Source: Scortum barcoo
Lineage: Eukaryota; Chordata; Actinopteri; Centrarchiformes; Terapontidae
Direction: 5' to 3'
Length of the DNA: 64,000 nt
Assembly: GCA_023238725.1 (NCBI GenBank)
Contig: CM041534.1
Span: 21,636,303-21,700,302, forward strand
A model generated the notes under the pieces. It saw only the letters and a program-made list of their open reading frames with translations. It searched no databases and was not told where the DNA came from. The position numbers and the translations under genes were made by a program. Shown one piece after another: positions 52,590 to 63,598 of the stretch; the stretch's first letter is position 1, and each line of letters opens with the position of its first letter.

Positions 52590-52820
52590 GTGCCGTCGGC
52601 AGATCTTTGCTTAGCCCGGTTCATTCTCTCTTCATCCGAAAATATAAAAGTTTCAAAGCGCATTTCATGAGGGAGCTCTTCCATAAATGGGATTCATAGC
52701 TTTCTAATCTGCGCTGCGAAATTGATCTAAAAAGTTTCCCAGAGCTATTGGCCAACTTACATAATGCAATAAAAGGTCGTGCCTGAGAGAATATTTACTT
52801 TTATTACCATTTGTGTCACA
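52590..52820. promoter_or_regulatory. Candidate conserved non-coding block
   Basis: Repeat-free sequence with balanced composition, several ATAAA/TTTAT and TTGGC-type motifs and no supported coding frame, set between pyrimidine-rich and AT-rich filler. Inferred from texture only. Confidence 0.25.
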
Positions 52821-53705
52821 AACAATCCCCCCACTCTGTTTTCCCACTTGGGACTGTAACAGAATCGAGATCCTTTGCACAAAAAAACATAATGACATTT
52901 CATTCAAATTTACAAACACATCTTAGCACGCTAAAGCAAATTTGGAACAAACTGTCAAAAGAATAAGTAGAAGTCTTGAGTTTGACTAAATAATATGTGT
53001 GGGAACCATAACAGATGTAGATGTGAGATGTTATGCTGTCATGACTGGCCAAAGAAACTGACATATGTACTCTAATCACTCGTTCCCTAATTCAGTCATT
53101 CATCTGACTCTCACATGGTGCTCTGCGAGAAAATGCATTTGTCTGGCAAAACTCATTTAAAATGGGAATACCAGCAACTAAATACAGCCTTGATTTGGAG
53201 CCCCGGGCTAATAATCTACCAGACGAACGACTGAACAGTGCACGCAAACAGGGATGTGTGTGACTGTCTACACATGTAAAACCTGCCTAATTAGACACAC
53301 TGTCATGACACAATGAAAGAGCTGTCATATTTGATTGGCTGACTTCCATTTCTGCCAATGTCAGTGCATACCAGGGGCTCATTACAGAAACTGCGACAAG
53401 TGGTAGTGAAAATCTAATAACCAACGTGAATGTATGACACATTGTTATGTCATTACCAGAACAATGTTTTTCTGTTGGGTGTAATACTTGAGAAATTGGA
53501 GGCATTTTGTAAAACAGGGACAGCGATTTTACTTTTTTTTTTTTCTTCTTTCTGGCAGGACTCACACACACTGTCTGTTTCATAGAATAACTCTCACTTC
53601 ACTTTCAGGTGTGACTCCCTGTCCAGCTTGTGAGTAGATGATGGTAACGATACACAGGGAGGATCGTCAGAGGAAGCTCTGATTTGATGCGACAGTAAGT
53701 GTTTC

Positions 53706-53800
53706 AGCGGCCTGACAGCTACGGCGCTTCAGCTGTGCTCACAGCCGACCGGACAGCGTACAAGTCGCGCCGCCATCGGACAGACGGTGCATTTCACGCT
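53706..53800. promoter_or_regulatory. Short CpG-dense patch
   Basis: About 13 CpGs lie in 95 bp, including GTCGCGCCGCCATCGG, within otherwise CpG-poor intron. It could be an unmethylated enhancer or minor promoter. Nothing else supports a transcription start. Confidence 0.25.
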
Positions 53801-54880
53801 TGGATATTAGCACACATGACAAAAGGTCTGTGGCACTGAGACAGTCTATGTGAATTAATCAATACAAGTGGAACCAGAATCGGGCTGTTTTAGCTCCATA
53901 AAGCATAATTAGGTGAAAAATTTGACACCAAGATGTGTGGCATACTAATACTTCAAGAAAATCTGTTTTGTGAAAATAATTTAAGTTCAAACCAATAAAT
54001 GGTAAGAAGAAAATTTTGCACATTTCTTATAATTACATTTATATTGTTATGTGGTGATGTTTTTTGTGAATCTGACAGTGGTTGTGAAGGTGATTAAAAC
54101 AGAATAATGACATCTCAGCAGCTAAAAACAGGTGTGTCTGTAATCATTCACTTATTAACTACTCACTATATATGAAGCTGTATGTAGATGATTAAAGCGT
54201 ATTTGTTCGTAATCAATGAAAAAAGAAATTTAAAACAAGCACTACTTGGGTCATTTCTTTCATCCAAAAACAGGAAAATCTTGCATTCATCATACCTTCC
54301 TTATAATAAGACACTACACACTTGGAGTCCAATGTATAGAGTACGTTCATTATCATTAGATATCCTGCCAGCATGACCATGAATACACTGCGATGTTCTC
54401 CCCGCTCAGGGTGAAGGAGGGTGGAGCAGCAGTATGCAGGGGATAATATGAGGTCAACAAACCAACCCCATGTACTACTTTTCATGATAAAAGGTGCGAC
54501 TGGTCTCGCCCCAACAGGTTAAACAAAACAAGCATGTGAGATGCACAGAATGTCAATCATTACCTGTATGTGCCAATAAAGTCCTGAGGGCAGGTCGTGT
54601 CAGGATGAAGGGAAAACACTGTGAGGGAGGACCAGCTGGAATTTATATATTCATTATTGTTCACATTTTTGAGAATCTGTTACAACCTTTAAAGTCAATG
54701 TAATTTTGTTTTTGAGCTCTGTTGAATTTGACTGTATAAGTACTCTGTCATGGACGCACATAAGAGATGTGTTGATTGTGTCATTACGATCTACCAACAC
54801 TCAAACGCTGCATGAAAGGCAGCTCTGTGTTATTCTGTGAGCTGTCCTGGATAAATGTCGCACCAGTTAGTGTCTGCACA

Positions 54881-54928
54881 GTGTGTGTGTGCGTGTGTTT
54901 GTGTGTGCTTGTGCGCATGTGTGTCTGT
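54881..54928. repeat. Imperfect (GT)n repeat
   Basis: GT units interrupted by GC, TT and CT steps over about 48 bp. Confidence 0.85.
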
Positions 54929-56175
54929 AGGTTTTTACAGTCGAGCTCAATAAGTGCACTCTTGTGCACACACTCGCACAAAGCAACACAAATCCATACT
55001 AGCCACAGGCTCCTCTCCAATCTATTTTCTGCTCAGCTGGTTTTAAATGAAGTTATTATGACTCATTAAAATGCCCACAAGCTTGTGGAAGTCGGCCAAT
55101 TACGATTTAAATTTAGCCTCCTGCTCTCACAACCTTATCTCCCCCCTGTACTACCCACCTCTCATCACTGCTTTTTTTCTTTTTTGTTTTGGGAGGGGGG
55201 TGTTTGTAATCCATTCAGAAAGCCTTTAACAAACCCCCCCAACACCCCTCCCACACACACACACAATATGCAGACAGCACACACACCCCTGTACATGCAC
55301 GTAACGTATTTCAACACAGCATGTGAGAAGCGAGATAAAACTGTGATCTGCGTGAGTATTTTTGCAAAGAATAATTACATATCAAAGGAAAACATACAAA
55401 AAACAAGATGAAAACTCGAACGGAGCTTATGTCAACATGTGCTGTCCAAGATACACAAAGCGGCACCTCCTCCAAATGTGGCAGATACCACTAATTGCTA
55501 TACAGAACTGCACGACTGGACCTTGCCAGTACCACACATGTACACTCTCAAACGCGTGCTTTTAAGTCTTTACATAACTGAAGTTTTCCTTGGTAAACTT
55601 TGGTTTCCTTTTTTAAAAAGCTCAACCGCACCACACAGCATTTGCAAATACATTTTGTTGTTTTGTTCCTTTTGCCATCAATTAAAAAAGTCAGATGTGT
55701 TTGTCACATGTTGCATACACTGTATTAAATATCAGGTCTCTGGAAGTTGTGTAGAGAAGTTCTACAACTTCTCCCTACACTTTTCTTTTTTTCCCCTGCT
55801 TGGCATTCGACTGCATTGCACTATAAAGATGTGTCTATTCCTCGGCTGGCGAGTGCCTTAAAACCAAGACTCATTGTGTCACGACAAGTGCCATGGGGGA
55901 CTCACAATCAGCTCTGCCCTTCTGTCATCTGCACGCCCTGAGACAGTCTGAAGGACCCTTTGCCTAAAAAAAGACACTCCCAAAATACCTGGAGACTAGA
56001 CCGAGCAATTCCACCTGATCCTGCTTTAGCCGCCTTGAGCAATGTTCACTATTCAGCCCCCCAAACACATAGACACACACACACGACCTAATTTAACATC
56101 ACACTCTGGAGCAAACAAATGTCTGCAGCCTGTGCATCTCCTCGCTCCTTTCAAGTTAATGGTGAGCAAGAGAGA

Positions 56176-56205
56176 GTGTGTGTGTGTGTGCGCATGTGTG
56201 TGTGT
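56176..56205. repeat. Interrupted (GT)n microsatellite
   Basis: GT units to 56190, a CGCA interruption, then GT again. Confidence 0.88.
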
Positions 56206-56341
56206 AGCTCACCGCATGTTTGTGTGTAAGTGAAAGGCGCGCGTGTACACATGTGTTTATGAGTGTGTGCATTCTACAGTATCATTCGAATTTCCAGGAG
56301 AGCAAATTAATTGGCAGCCTTTTGCAATAATTGACTTTTAC

Positions 56342-56432
56342 CACACACACACACAAACACACACAAAGCACACACATGCATCTAGCACACACAGCAGCAC
56401 TTGAGCACTCCATCTCTCTCTCTCTCTCTCTC
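56342..56432. repeat. Imperfect (AC)n then (TC)n repeats
   Basis: An interrupted AC-rich tract (56342-56392) is followed by TC units at 56413-56432. Confidence 0.85.
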
Positions 56433-56612
56433 TTCCTTTCTCAGACATTCTCAGACACATACACACACATGCTGCTCGCTGACAACAAAGCTGCTGGGAG
56501 GAGGGAGGGATGATGAAGCGAATCCAAAATTCAATCGACTGTGTTCTTGTTTTGAGCAGAAGGCACAAAGTGTACTGTACTGTGAGAGGCCATAAAACTC
56601 TCACTCTCCACC

Positions 56613-56656
56613 AAAAAAAGAAAAAAAAAGAAAAAAAGAAAAAAAAAGAAAAAAAA
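56613..56656. repeat. A-rich (A7-9 G)n tract
   Basis: Runs of seven to nine A separated by single G over 44 bp, a degenerate poly-A-type simple repeat. Confidence 0.9.
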
Positions 56657-56993
56657 CAGCCTTTGGTAGACACACAGACGTTTCAGCAATCACCCTCCAT
56701 CAAAACACTTTGTCTCGCATACAAAAATAAGACTTGGCATCAGAGCGGAATACCAAATCAGGCCCATTAAGGGAGCACAGGGGCACTCGCTACTTAGCAA
56801 CCAAAAGGATTTAAAGCTGCAATATCCCTGTAATAAAAGGAATAAGATCAAGTCCTCCTGTTTTTTTTTCCCTTCCTCGTCTTGTCTGAAAATAGAGAGG
56901 TCTGAAAAGTCAACTTTGAGCGTCGCCGAGCGTCTAACTTTCTGATTGGCAGGCTTTAGGAGTAACCAATACCACAGGAAATGGGAACTGCAG

Positions 56994-57004
56994 TAATTTG
57001 ATTA
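56994..57004. promoter_or_regulatory. Paired-homeodomain P3 dimer site
   Basis: TAATTTGATTA fits the paired-class homeodomain P3 consensus TAATYNRATTA exactly. Inverted and direct CCAAT boxes lie just upstream (ATTGG 56944-56948; CCAAT 56966-56970) in the same unique block (about 56930-57090), which resembles a compact enhancer. Confidence 0.35.
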
Positions 57005-57697
57005 CTAACTAATCTGCAGCCGGAGCCGCTTGTTTGACAAAAGCTGATTACTTGTGGAATTATTTCATTAGTAGTATTCATGCTCGAGGGGGCGGTTCAT
57101 CTTTTTTACATCTTGTAAATAAGAGTTAAACTTGTGACGATGGTTTTAAATTGCGGTGCTTATTGTAAAGATTATACAACTAAAAGTATATTTGTTGGTG
57201 GTTCTTTAGATTGGATGGAACAATTTCACCTACTGACTAAATTTCACCTTGTTCATATAAATTCCATTATTAATCACATTATTTCTTGTTTTAAACTAAA
57301 TTATGAGCTTTTGCATTAATGTACTTAATAACTGTCTAATACATTAAATAGATAAGTTAATATACTGTCAAAGCAAAAGCTCACCACAATGCGGCTGATA
57401 GGTCTGGACCGGAGTAAAAATTCACCATAGCCAGATTCATCTCTGTACTTATGTAAATATGAGGTGTTGATGTTGTAGCTACAGTCACATTGCAGCAGCA
57501 ATAAATGAATCCCTCATTTGTTTTGACAGTGCGGTCAAACAGGATCACTGCTAAGAAGAGTGACAGCCTCTACTCGTCTCAAATCTGCATTTTTAAGTAA
57601 TTGGCTGGATCACAAAACAGGAAGTTATTCATTCTTCCTGTGCAAATTTTGTGTCTCTATCAGATGGTGCATGGAGCAAACGGCAATCATTTTGAAA

Positions 57698-57741
57698 ATA
57701 CTTAGTATTTAGTACTTAGTACTTAGTATAGTACTCAGTAT
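57698..57741. repeat. Degenerate heptamer tandem repeat (TACTTAG)n
   Basis: Around six partly diverged TACTTAG/TATTTAG/TACTCAG units in tandem. Confidence 0.75.
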
Positions 57742-58959
57742 CTAATATTTTATGAGATTAAGACAGACACCCTCATTTCTTGGGATCTTATTATTAACAG
57801 TAATGGAGATGAAGAGATGTGGCACTAGAGGGAAGCTCGTGGAGTGTCCACAGTGATAAAAGGGTTCATCCTCTGGGGAGCCTGTATGTGCAAAATCCAT
57901 AAAACCACCCCATTACATTTTTCTTGTGGGAAAAGAACCAAACACCTGATGTAATTCTGAGGCTGGCTGCTATTCCACCAACTTGCGTCACTGTTTCTTT
58001 CACTTTCTTAAAAAAGAAATTAATCTTGTTCCTGGAGTTGACTGTCCACATTCTAGGACACATGAGCAGACTCACCAACATCTCCCTCCTCAGACACACA
58101 CCTACAAATGCTTCACATACTGCACCTGCAATGCCACTTAATACTCAAGTCTGAGCTGTACTGCTGCGCAATAACATGCAACAAGACCTATTATTAACTG
58201 TAAGACAATCAGTCGTAAGTGACACATTTCTCAGTGGTGCAAGTTACAGTCAACACGGCCTCTTCCAGGAAGGCAGCTACAGGTGTCAGGCAGAACCATG
58301 CCGAGCAAAATGACATTTAAGGCAACTGGCCACCTCGTCTGAGTGCACTTCCAGACAGACAGACCGTCGACCTGGTCAGTCAGAGACTCCATCGCCCGGA
58401 GGATCATCACTCTGGCTATTTTTATGTTTTACTTCTGCAGAAACCCTGCTTTTCCAAGAAGCCCGCAGCGCAGGTACACTGAGTTCTGGCTAAGGAGCGC
58501 AGCTGCTCAGAGCAACACATATCCCATGAAGTCACATTTGCTCAGGACAGAATTCAAACGAGCGACCCCCCTGCCACCCCCTTCCCTCCTCCCTCCCGCC
58601 CTCTGTATCTGGTGGGGAAATAAAAATATCAGTCTGACAGCCGGGGCTGATGCTACAGTATCATAAGTCGACCCCTGTGTTGTGTCACCTCTCACTCGTC
58701 TGTCCCCAACGTGCCCTTGGCTTATGTAACACAACCCAGTTGAGATTTGTCCAGCTGCATAATCCCAGTGGTGTTTGGAACAGTAAATCAACAGGTCGGG
58801 GGAAGTATTACAAGAAGTACAGGCTAAGGAGGGTGGTGGGGGGGAGGGGTGCTTTAAGTTGTAGAGAAGGAGTGATGTTATGCTACTAAAGCATGAGCTA
58901 CTGCTGTTTATCCACTCTGTCTGTCATCTTGTGTTAATGTACCCAGGGAAACAGTGGTG

Positions 58960-58963
<4 letters not shown>

Positions 58964-58990
<27 letters not shown>
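58964..58990. repeat. (GT)n microsatellite
   Basis: About 13 GT units; a run of 14 A follows at about 59014-59028. Confidence 0.95.
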
Positions 58991-58991
<1 letters not shown>

Positions 58992-59289
58992 TGGACAGAA
59001 CATCAGCTGTAGCAAAAAAAAAAAAAAATGTACATGCACACTGCTTAACACTTTGGGCCATACTTTTTTTTTCTGAACTACTTCTTTTCCTACTACTTGC
59101 TTTTAATAGCACTCCCCCCCCCAACACACCACCACCATCACCGCCGCCACTCCTCCCTCCCTTGAGTCTCCTGTCTCTCTTCTCACTCATGCATACACAC
59201 ACGCAGTCACACACATACACACACACACACATTTAGGAATTTGTGGCCTGGAAGGCAGTCAAGTTTCATTAATTTCTGGGTTTGGGTAC

Positions 59290-59304
59290 AGTACAGTGTG
59301 TTCC
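59290..59304. promoter_or_regulatory. Candidate steroid receptor response element (GRE/PRE/ARE)
   Basis: AGTACAGTGTGTTCC matches RGNACANNNTGTNCY, the dimer site shared by glucocorticoid, progesterone, androgen and mineralocorticoid receptors. Mammalian ZBTB16 is strongly induced by glucocorticoids and progestins, which makes an intronic element plausible. By chance, about 0.2 such matches would be expected in a window this size, so this is suggestive only. Confidence 0.4.
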
Positions 59305-60501
59305 TGGACTCACATCTGCGAGCGATCATAAATGCTGGAATGCTGGCAGAACATCCAGACCTGCCGGCACAAATATGTCGTCATCACTGTGAGGGAAGAG
59401 CCGGCACAACGCCAAAACAGCCGACCAGCCGGCAGCCAAACAGCCAAACAAACGCCACGGAGATAGAAACGCAGACAAAGAGCAATGGGAACGTAGCCCT
59501 CCCGCCTCGCTGCGTTCATACCCAAAATTCTTTGCATTTTTCCCCTCATCTAATGGCTCCGGACATTTACGTGGGCATTTCGCTCCCACACTCAGATTGG
59601 GATCAGATTGGAACAAAGCTTTTAATTTTAGGGAGCCAAGATGAACATCTGGTCAGGGACAGCAGGAAAATGAGACTTTTGGCTAGCTCTCTCACTTTTT
59701 CAGCAATGTTAGTTAATGTGTGCTGTTCGGGTCAAACAAACCATAGCATGAAATACAAACAATTACATGTAATTGCAGATACTTGGACACCATTTCTCTG
59801 TGTATACCACATATATATATATATTTTTTTTATTTTTAAAATCCATTTGGTTATAAAATCTGTCCTTCACTCAGCTATGTAATCATGTCACTGCTTTCTT
59901 GTCATTCTCTGGTAGTAAAAGTGGGAGAGGACGCTGAATGTGGAGGGAGTAAAACATTGGTTATCGCAGTGGATTCTTTTGATGGGCGTCAGAAATGTTC
60001 TTTTTGCACACGCAGTGGTTTTAAGTAATCTACCTATCCCGGCTTTTCTTTTTTAGCATGCGACCTGAAACGATCACCCGATGGGGGAACATAATGCTAT
60101 GCTACCAGCGGAGGCGTCGTAGAAAGACGAATTCCCTTCAGGCTCAGTTAGAGGCGCTATTCCGAAGTGTAAACCTCGCTCTGGAAACACACCGCGCTGG
60201 CTGACTAATGCACAAACCAAACACAGGCATTCCGATCTGATGAAGCCCGTGTGACACACGCCATTACACAGCGCTAGCATATGACCAGAAACGCAGAGGG
60301 ATTATCATGTAAAGTCATGTTTGCATCAATAATGCACAGGCTGTGAGATAATGTGTGTTTGTGGGTAGATTGTGATTGAGCTTGTGAGCATGCTGAATGA
60401 AGACCAGCTGTGCCTGAAACAGCTTTAGTGTCCAAATTCTCAACCTCCTCCAAATAAAAAGTCTAACCAAGCAATCCATGCCAAATATGGGTGCTTTAGA
60501 C

Positions 60502-60523
60502 TTTTTTTTTTTTTTTTTTTTTT
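60502..60523. repeat. Poly-T tract (T22)
   Basis: An uninterrupted T22 run followed by AAAT. Confidence 0.9.
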
Positions 60524-60830
60524 AAATCAATGGATGGAGAAATTTAAATTGGTATTTGAGATTCCACACCCAGATTGCCATCATGTCTCCAAAAGAAAAA
60601 TCGACAAATCCTTCCAAGGTAATGGCACCAAAACTTGCCAAAAAGTGTTTCAAGTCTTCGAAAATATTGCAAATGTAACTTGAAAGTCCTCTATTTAATT
60701 TCAAAGATGAATAAAGGCAAGTAAATGGTGCAATCCCCCATGCTCTATGCTTAAATACTCCTTTTGGTTCCCTTGCCACCCAGCGACGCATTACGGAGAC
60801 CCATCTCTCCGTTCATATATCATCACATTG

Positions 60831-60866
60831 TGCCCTTGAGCAAGCCACTTAGCCTGCAACTGCTGG
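60831..60866 (+). mobile_element. Possible short interspersed repeat fragment
   Basis: TGCCCTTGAGCAAGCCACTT followed by AGCCTGCAACTGCTG resembles a motif (CCTTGAGCAAGGCACTTAACCC) that recurs in dispersed non-autonomous fish repeats. Only about 36 bp are recognisable and no ends were found. Confidence 0.3.
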
Positions 60867-60904
60867 TTAAATAAAGATGGATCTTTTTTAAATGCGTTTC
60901 TGGT

Positions 60905-60940
60905 CACACACACACTGACACACACACACACACACACACA
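60905..60940. repeat. (CA)n microsatellite
   Basis: CA units interrupted once by CTGA. Confidence 0.92.
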
Positions 60941-61164
60941 TGGCTGGCTAATCCAGGAACTCTTTACTATGTATACATACTGTAAACGGAGGATTAAGAC
61001 TCTTAAGCTATAAAGGCAGTGAGATGAAAAGTTGGTGCTAACGGAGATGGTGGTGCGGTGATCAGGGAGAGTCTTATTGGTAATCTTATTATGCTGCATC
61101 GGCTCGCTCGGGAAAACAAACTGTGAATCATATCAGTCTGGTCTGGTCTTGTTTGATGAGCTTC

Positions 61165-61166
<2 letters not shown>

Positions 61167-61239
<73 letters not shown>
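61167..61239. repeat. Long (CA)n microsatellite
   Basis: About 36 CA units with one CG interruption at 61199-61200. It is the longest dinucleotide tract in the window, can adopt Z-DNA in principle and is likely to be polymorphic. Confidence 0.96.
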
Positions 61240-61241
<2 letters not shown>

Positions 61242-62040
61242 GTTAGATTTAAAGTCCAGATTATTTCTGATACGGTCTGATACATACATACTTTTTTTTT
61301 TCTTTGAAGAGTGAATTAAAACTGTCCAAGAAATGTGACTAAATAAAATCAAGTCTAAAAGTGGACAAATTGTGATTAAAATCTGGAAAAACTGCCTCAA
61401 AGACTGAGTAAACAGCATGAGGATTCTGAGCTGAAATTCACCGTAAACTTGACATACAAGAGAGGTTTTCATACTTTTCTATGGACACAAATTGGATAGC
61501 ACAAAAAAGTACCGAGGTTCAGTATTCAGGCCAAGTTTTGATTGAATTCAGAGTGACTTCTTTTATTCTGCGGGTTTCATTGTGTTCTGCTGCTGTTTCA
61601 GGACTGAATCCAATTTTAGGTGAAATGTTTTTTGGGGGGGGGGTAATCTTTTTGCATTAAACAACAAGAGTTTACAAAACGCTGGCATTGTTGCACATCA
61701 GGAACGTAAAAGTGCTGCCGTCATTTAAAGAACACAACATGTAGGACCTCCAAATGCACCCGAAAAGGGGGCTGAGTCACAGCTCTCCACCCTGCTTGAA
61801 CCCCCATCTGCAGGCTTTGGCTCAGCAAACGCTGTCAAACACTAAACGTCAGGCGGAGATTAAAAAAAAAAAAAAAGAAAAAAACAACATGGAGAGAGGA
61901 CTGAGACAGAACGAGACGAGAGGAAAAAAAAAAAAAAGCTGGCACAAGGTAGACTGTACATACTGTACCCTCAGTGGTGGCAGGCAGCCCAGACTGGCAA
62001 CCAGCCAAGCCGCCAAGTCCGCCGTACAACAAGCACAGGG

Positions 62041-62096
62041 AGACGGACAGACAGGCAGACAGACAGACAGACAGCAGCAGCAGACAGACAGACAGA
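62041..62096. repeat. (CAGA)n compound repeat
   Basis: CAGA units with an internal CAGCAGCAG insertion, followed by a GA-rich run to 62110. Confidence 0.9.
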
Positions 62097-62109
62097 GAGT
62101 GAGAGAGAG

Positions 62110-62460
62110 GAGTGGAAAGCAGAGGGGAGGGAGGAGGCAGCAGCAGCAGCGGCGGCGGCAGCGTCTGAAACGCTCCACATCCACGACACGCTGCGCATAC
62201 CAAAAAGCCTCTCCACTCTCTCGCTTCATCTCCCCAATATTCTGTCTTTTCTGAAGCGAGCTGAGGGATGATGGCGGCGGTGGTGGCGGAGGCAGTGGAG
62301 GTGGAGGAGGAAGCAGAGGGGAAGGAGGGGGGCCTGAGGTTTAGGGTTTTGGGACTCGGTGAAGTGTCATCATTACAGAGAGGCACGATAAAAATCAAGA
62401 CGCAGCGTCAGACCGAGAAAAACCTTGAAAGTCAAACGGTGGAGGTGGAGGTGGAGGAGA
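62110..62460. promoter_or_regulatory. GC/CpG-richer purine-biased patch, possible alternative promoter
   Basis: The patch has CAG/CGG and GGTGGCGGA-type triplets and locally raised CpG within AT-rich intron. A plus-strand ATG at 62268 opens a Glu/Val/Ala-rich frame, but this follows from the triplet repeats. A promoter for an alternative zbtb16 transcript or an antisense RNA is possible; no TATA box, splice frame or protein domain supports it. Confidence 0.2.
62138..62162. repeat. (CAG)n(CGG)n trinucleotide repeat
   Basis: Four CAG units, then three CGG units and a final CAG. It belongs to a GC-richer patch spanning about 62.0-62.6 kb. Confidence 0.88.
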
Positions 62461-63575
62461 GAGAGAAAAAAAAGAAAAAAAGACAACAAAAACTATCAAA
62501 GAAGCTTTGCCTGAGCGCTGTCTCTTCCCTAACCGTCGCCCGTCTTGACAGAAGCGCTTGTCTTGCCTTTTACACCAGACCAAAGCGGCTATGAATCAAC
62601 ACTGATGTGTGTAACAGTACAGGTTGATGTCGTGCGTCAACACAGCCCCGCTTGGAAGGAGGAAAAAAGAGAACGAAAAGAAGAAAAAAAAAAAGAAAAG
62701 TTTGTGCACTTGCTGCCACTGTTGCTAAAAATATACTGCCCACATCTTCCGCTCGGTTGCCTTTCTCAAGGTGGAGTGTGTGCTTCTTCCTTGAGTTTTC
62801 AATGTTTAGTACTTTTTCCATTTGATCTCCCATCTACAGAGTTTTCACATTATGTCCATGAGTTATTATTAACCTGTTGATATCACAGAGGATTTTCAAA
62901 TAAACTACCTTCTATTGAAAATCTACTCAGGTAATGATTACCTGAATGAGGTCTAAGCTGACACATGTACTTCCTGGACTGTAGTTATATTTTGGCTTTC
63001 TTTAGGCTTTATTAATTTCACACTTTTTTCATGAGAGTCATCTTACTTAAAAAAAAAATTATCATGGTCTCTCTGGTCTTAAAATCCCAAAGACCCATGT
63101 ACCCTTCTCCTTTTTCAGTTAAAAATTACATGATGACACCAATAATATATTTCCTTTGTTGATTTTGATGTAAAAGGTCCTCAGAGCTTTTAGGCCATTA
63201 TATTTTGTGTCACTTTATATTACTGGGTATAGTCACAAAAAGCTCATGTTGATTTTGGTCACTTATCCTGGAAATGTACTGTAACATCTCAAATGTCTAC
63301 CAGCATTGATATAAATGAGGTGATAAAAATATTCATCTTGTAACGTATACAATAGCCAAAAGAAATTATAATTTACTCATCCTCTCGGCTTTCTCTGAGG
63401 ACTTTAAATGTTTGTTAAATGCTTCTTCTATTATACTTGTACTAATACTGTTGCTGTTACCTGCACTACTATTTCTACAACCTCTAATACTGCGAGAACA
63501 TCTTTCATCATCATCGTGACCGCCAGCCAGAGCGTGGCTCTTTAAGGCTAATCTCCACTGAAGCATGCAGAGAGT

Positions 63576-63598
63576 CACACACACACACACACACACAC
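63576..63598. repeat. (CA)n microsatellite
   Basis: About 11 CA units. Confidence 0.95.

Larger units (their letters stand above)
43840..53700. other. Intronic stretch without a recognised gene
   Basis: Mostly unique sequence with a pyrimidine-rich region (45000-45220), a GGT/G-run repeat, T16 at about 51279 and a CA repeat at 51559. The part at 52.45-52.82 kb reads like regulatory DNA. No exon, RNA gene or transposon beyond the LINE relic was recognised. Confidence 0.55.

Noticed and set aside
59241..59882. Longest open frame in the window (213 codons, plus strand)
   Set aside because: No recognisable domain. The composition shifts from Gln/Thr/Asn-rich to a hydrophobic tail encoded by an AT dinucleotide/poly-T run, and no promoter or splice context is visible. 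It is compatible with a chance frame in a locally GC-richer stretch.
61835..62398. 187-codon minus-strand frame rich in Ser, Leu, Pro and Cys
   Set aside because: It is the complement of CAGA/CAG/GGA repeats, so it is a low-complexity artefact.
62268..62594. ATG with a Val/Glu/Ala-rich N-terminus (plus strand)
   Set aside because: The frame is produced by GGTGGCGGA/GGAGGAAG triplets and has no downstream domain or clear donor site.
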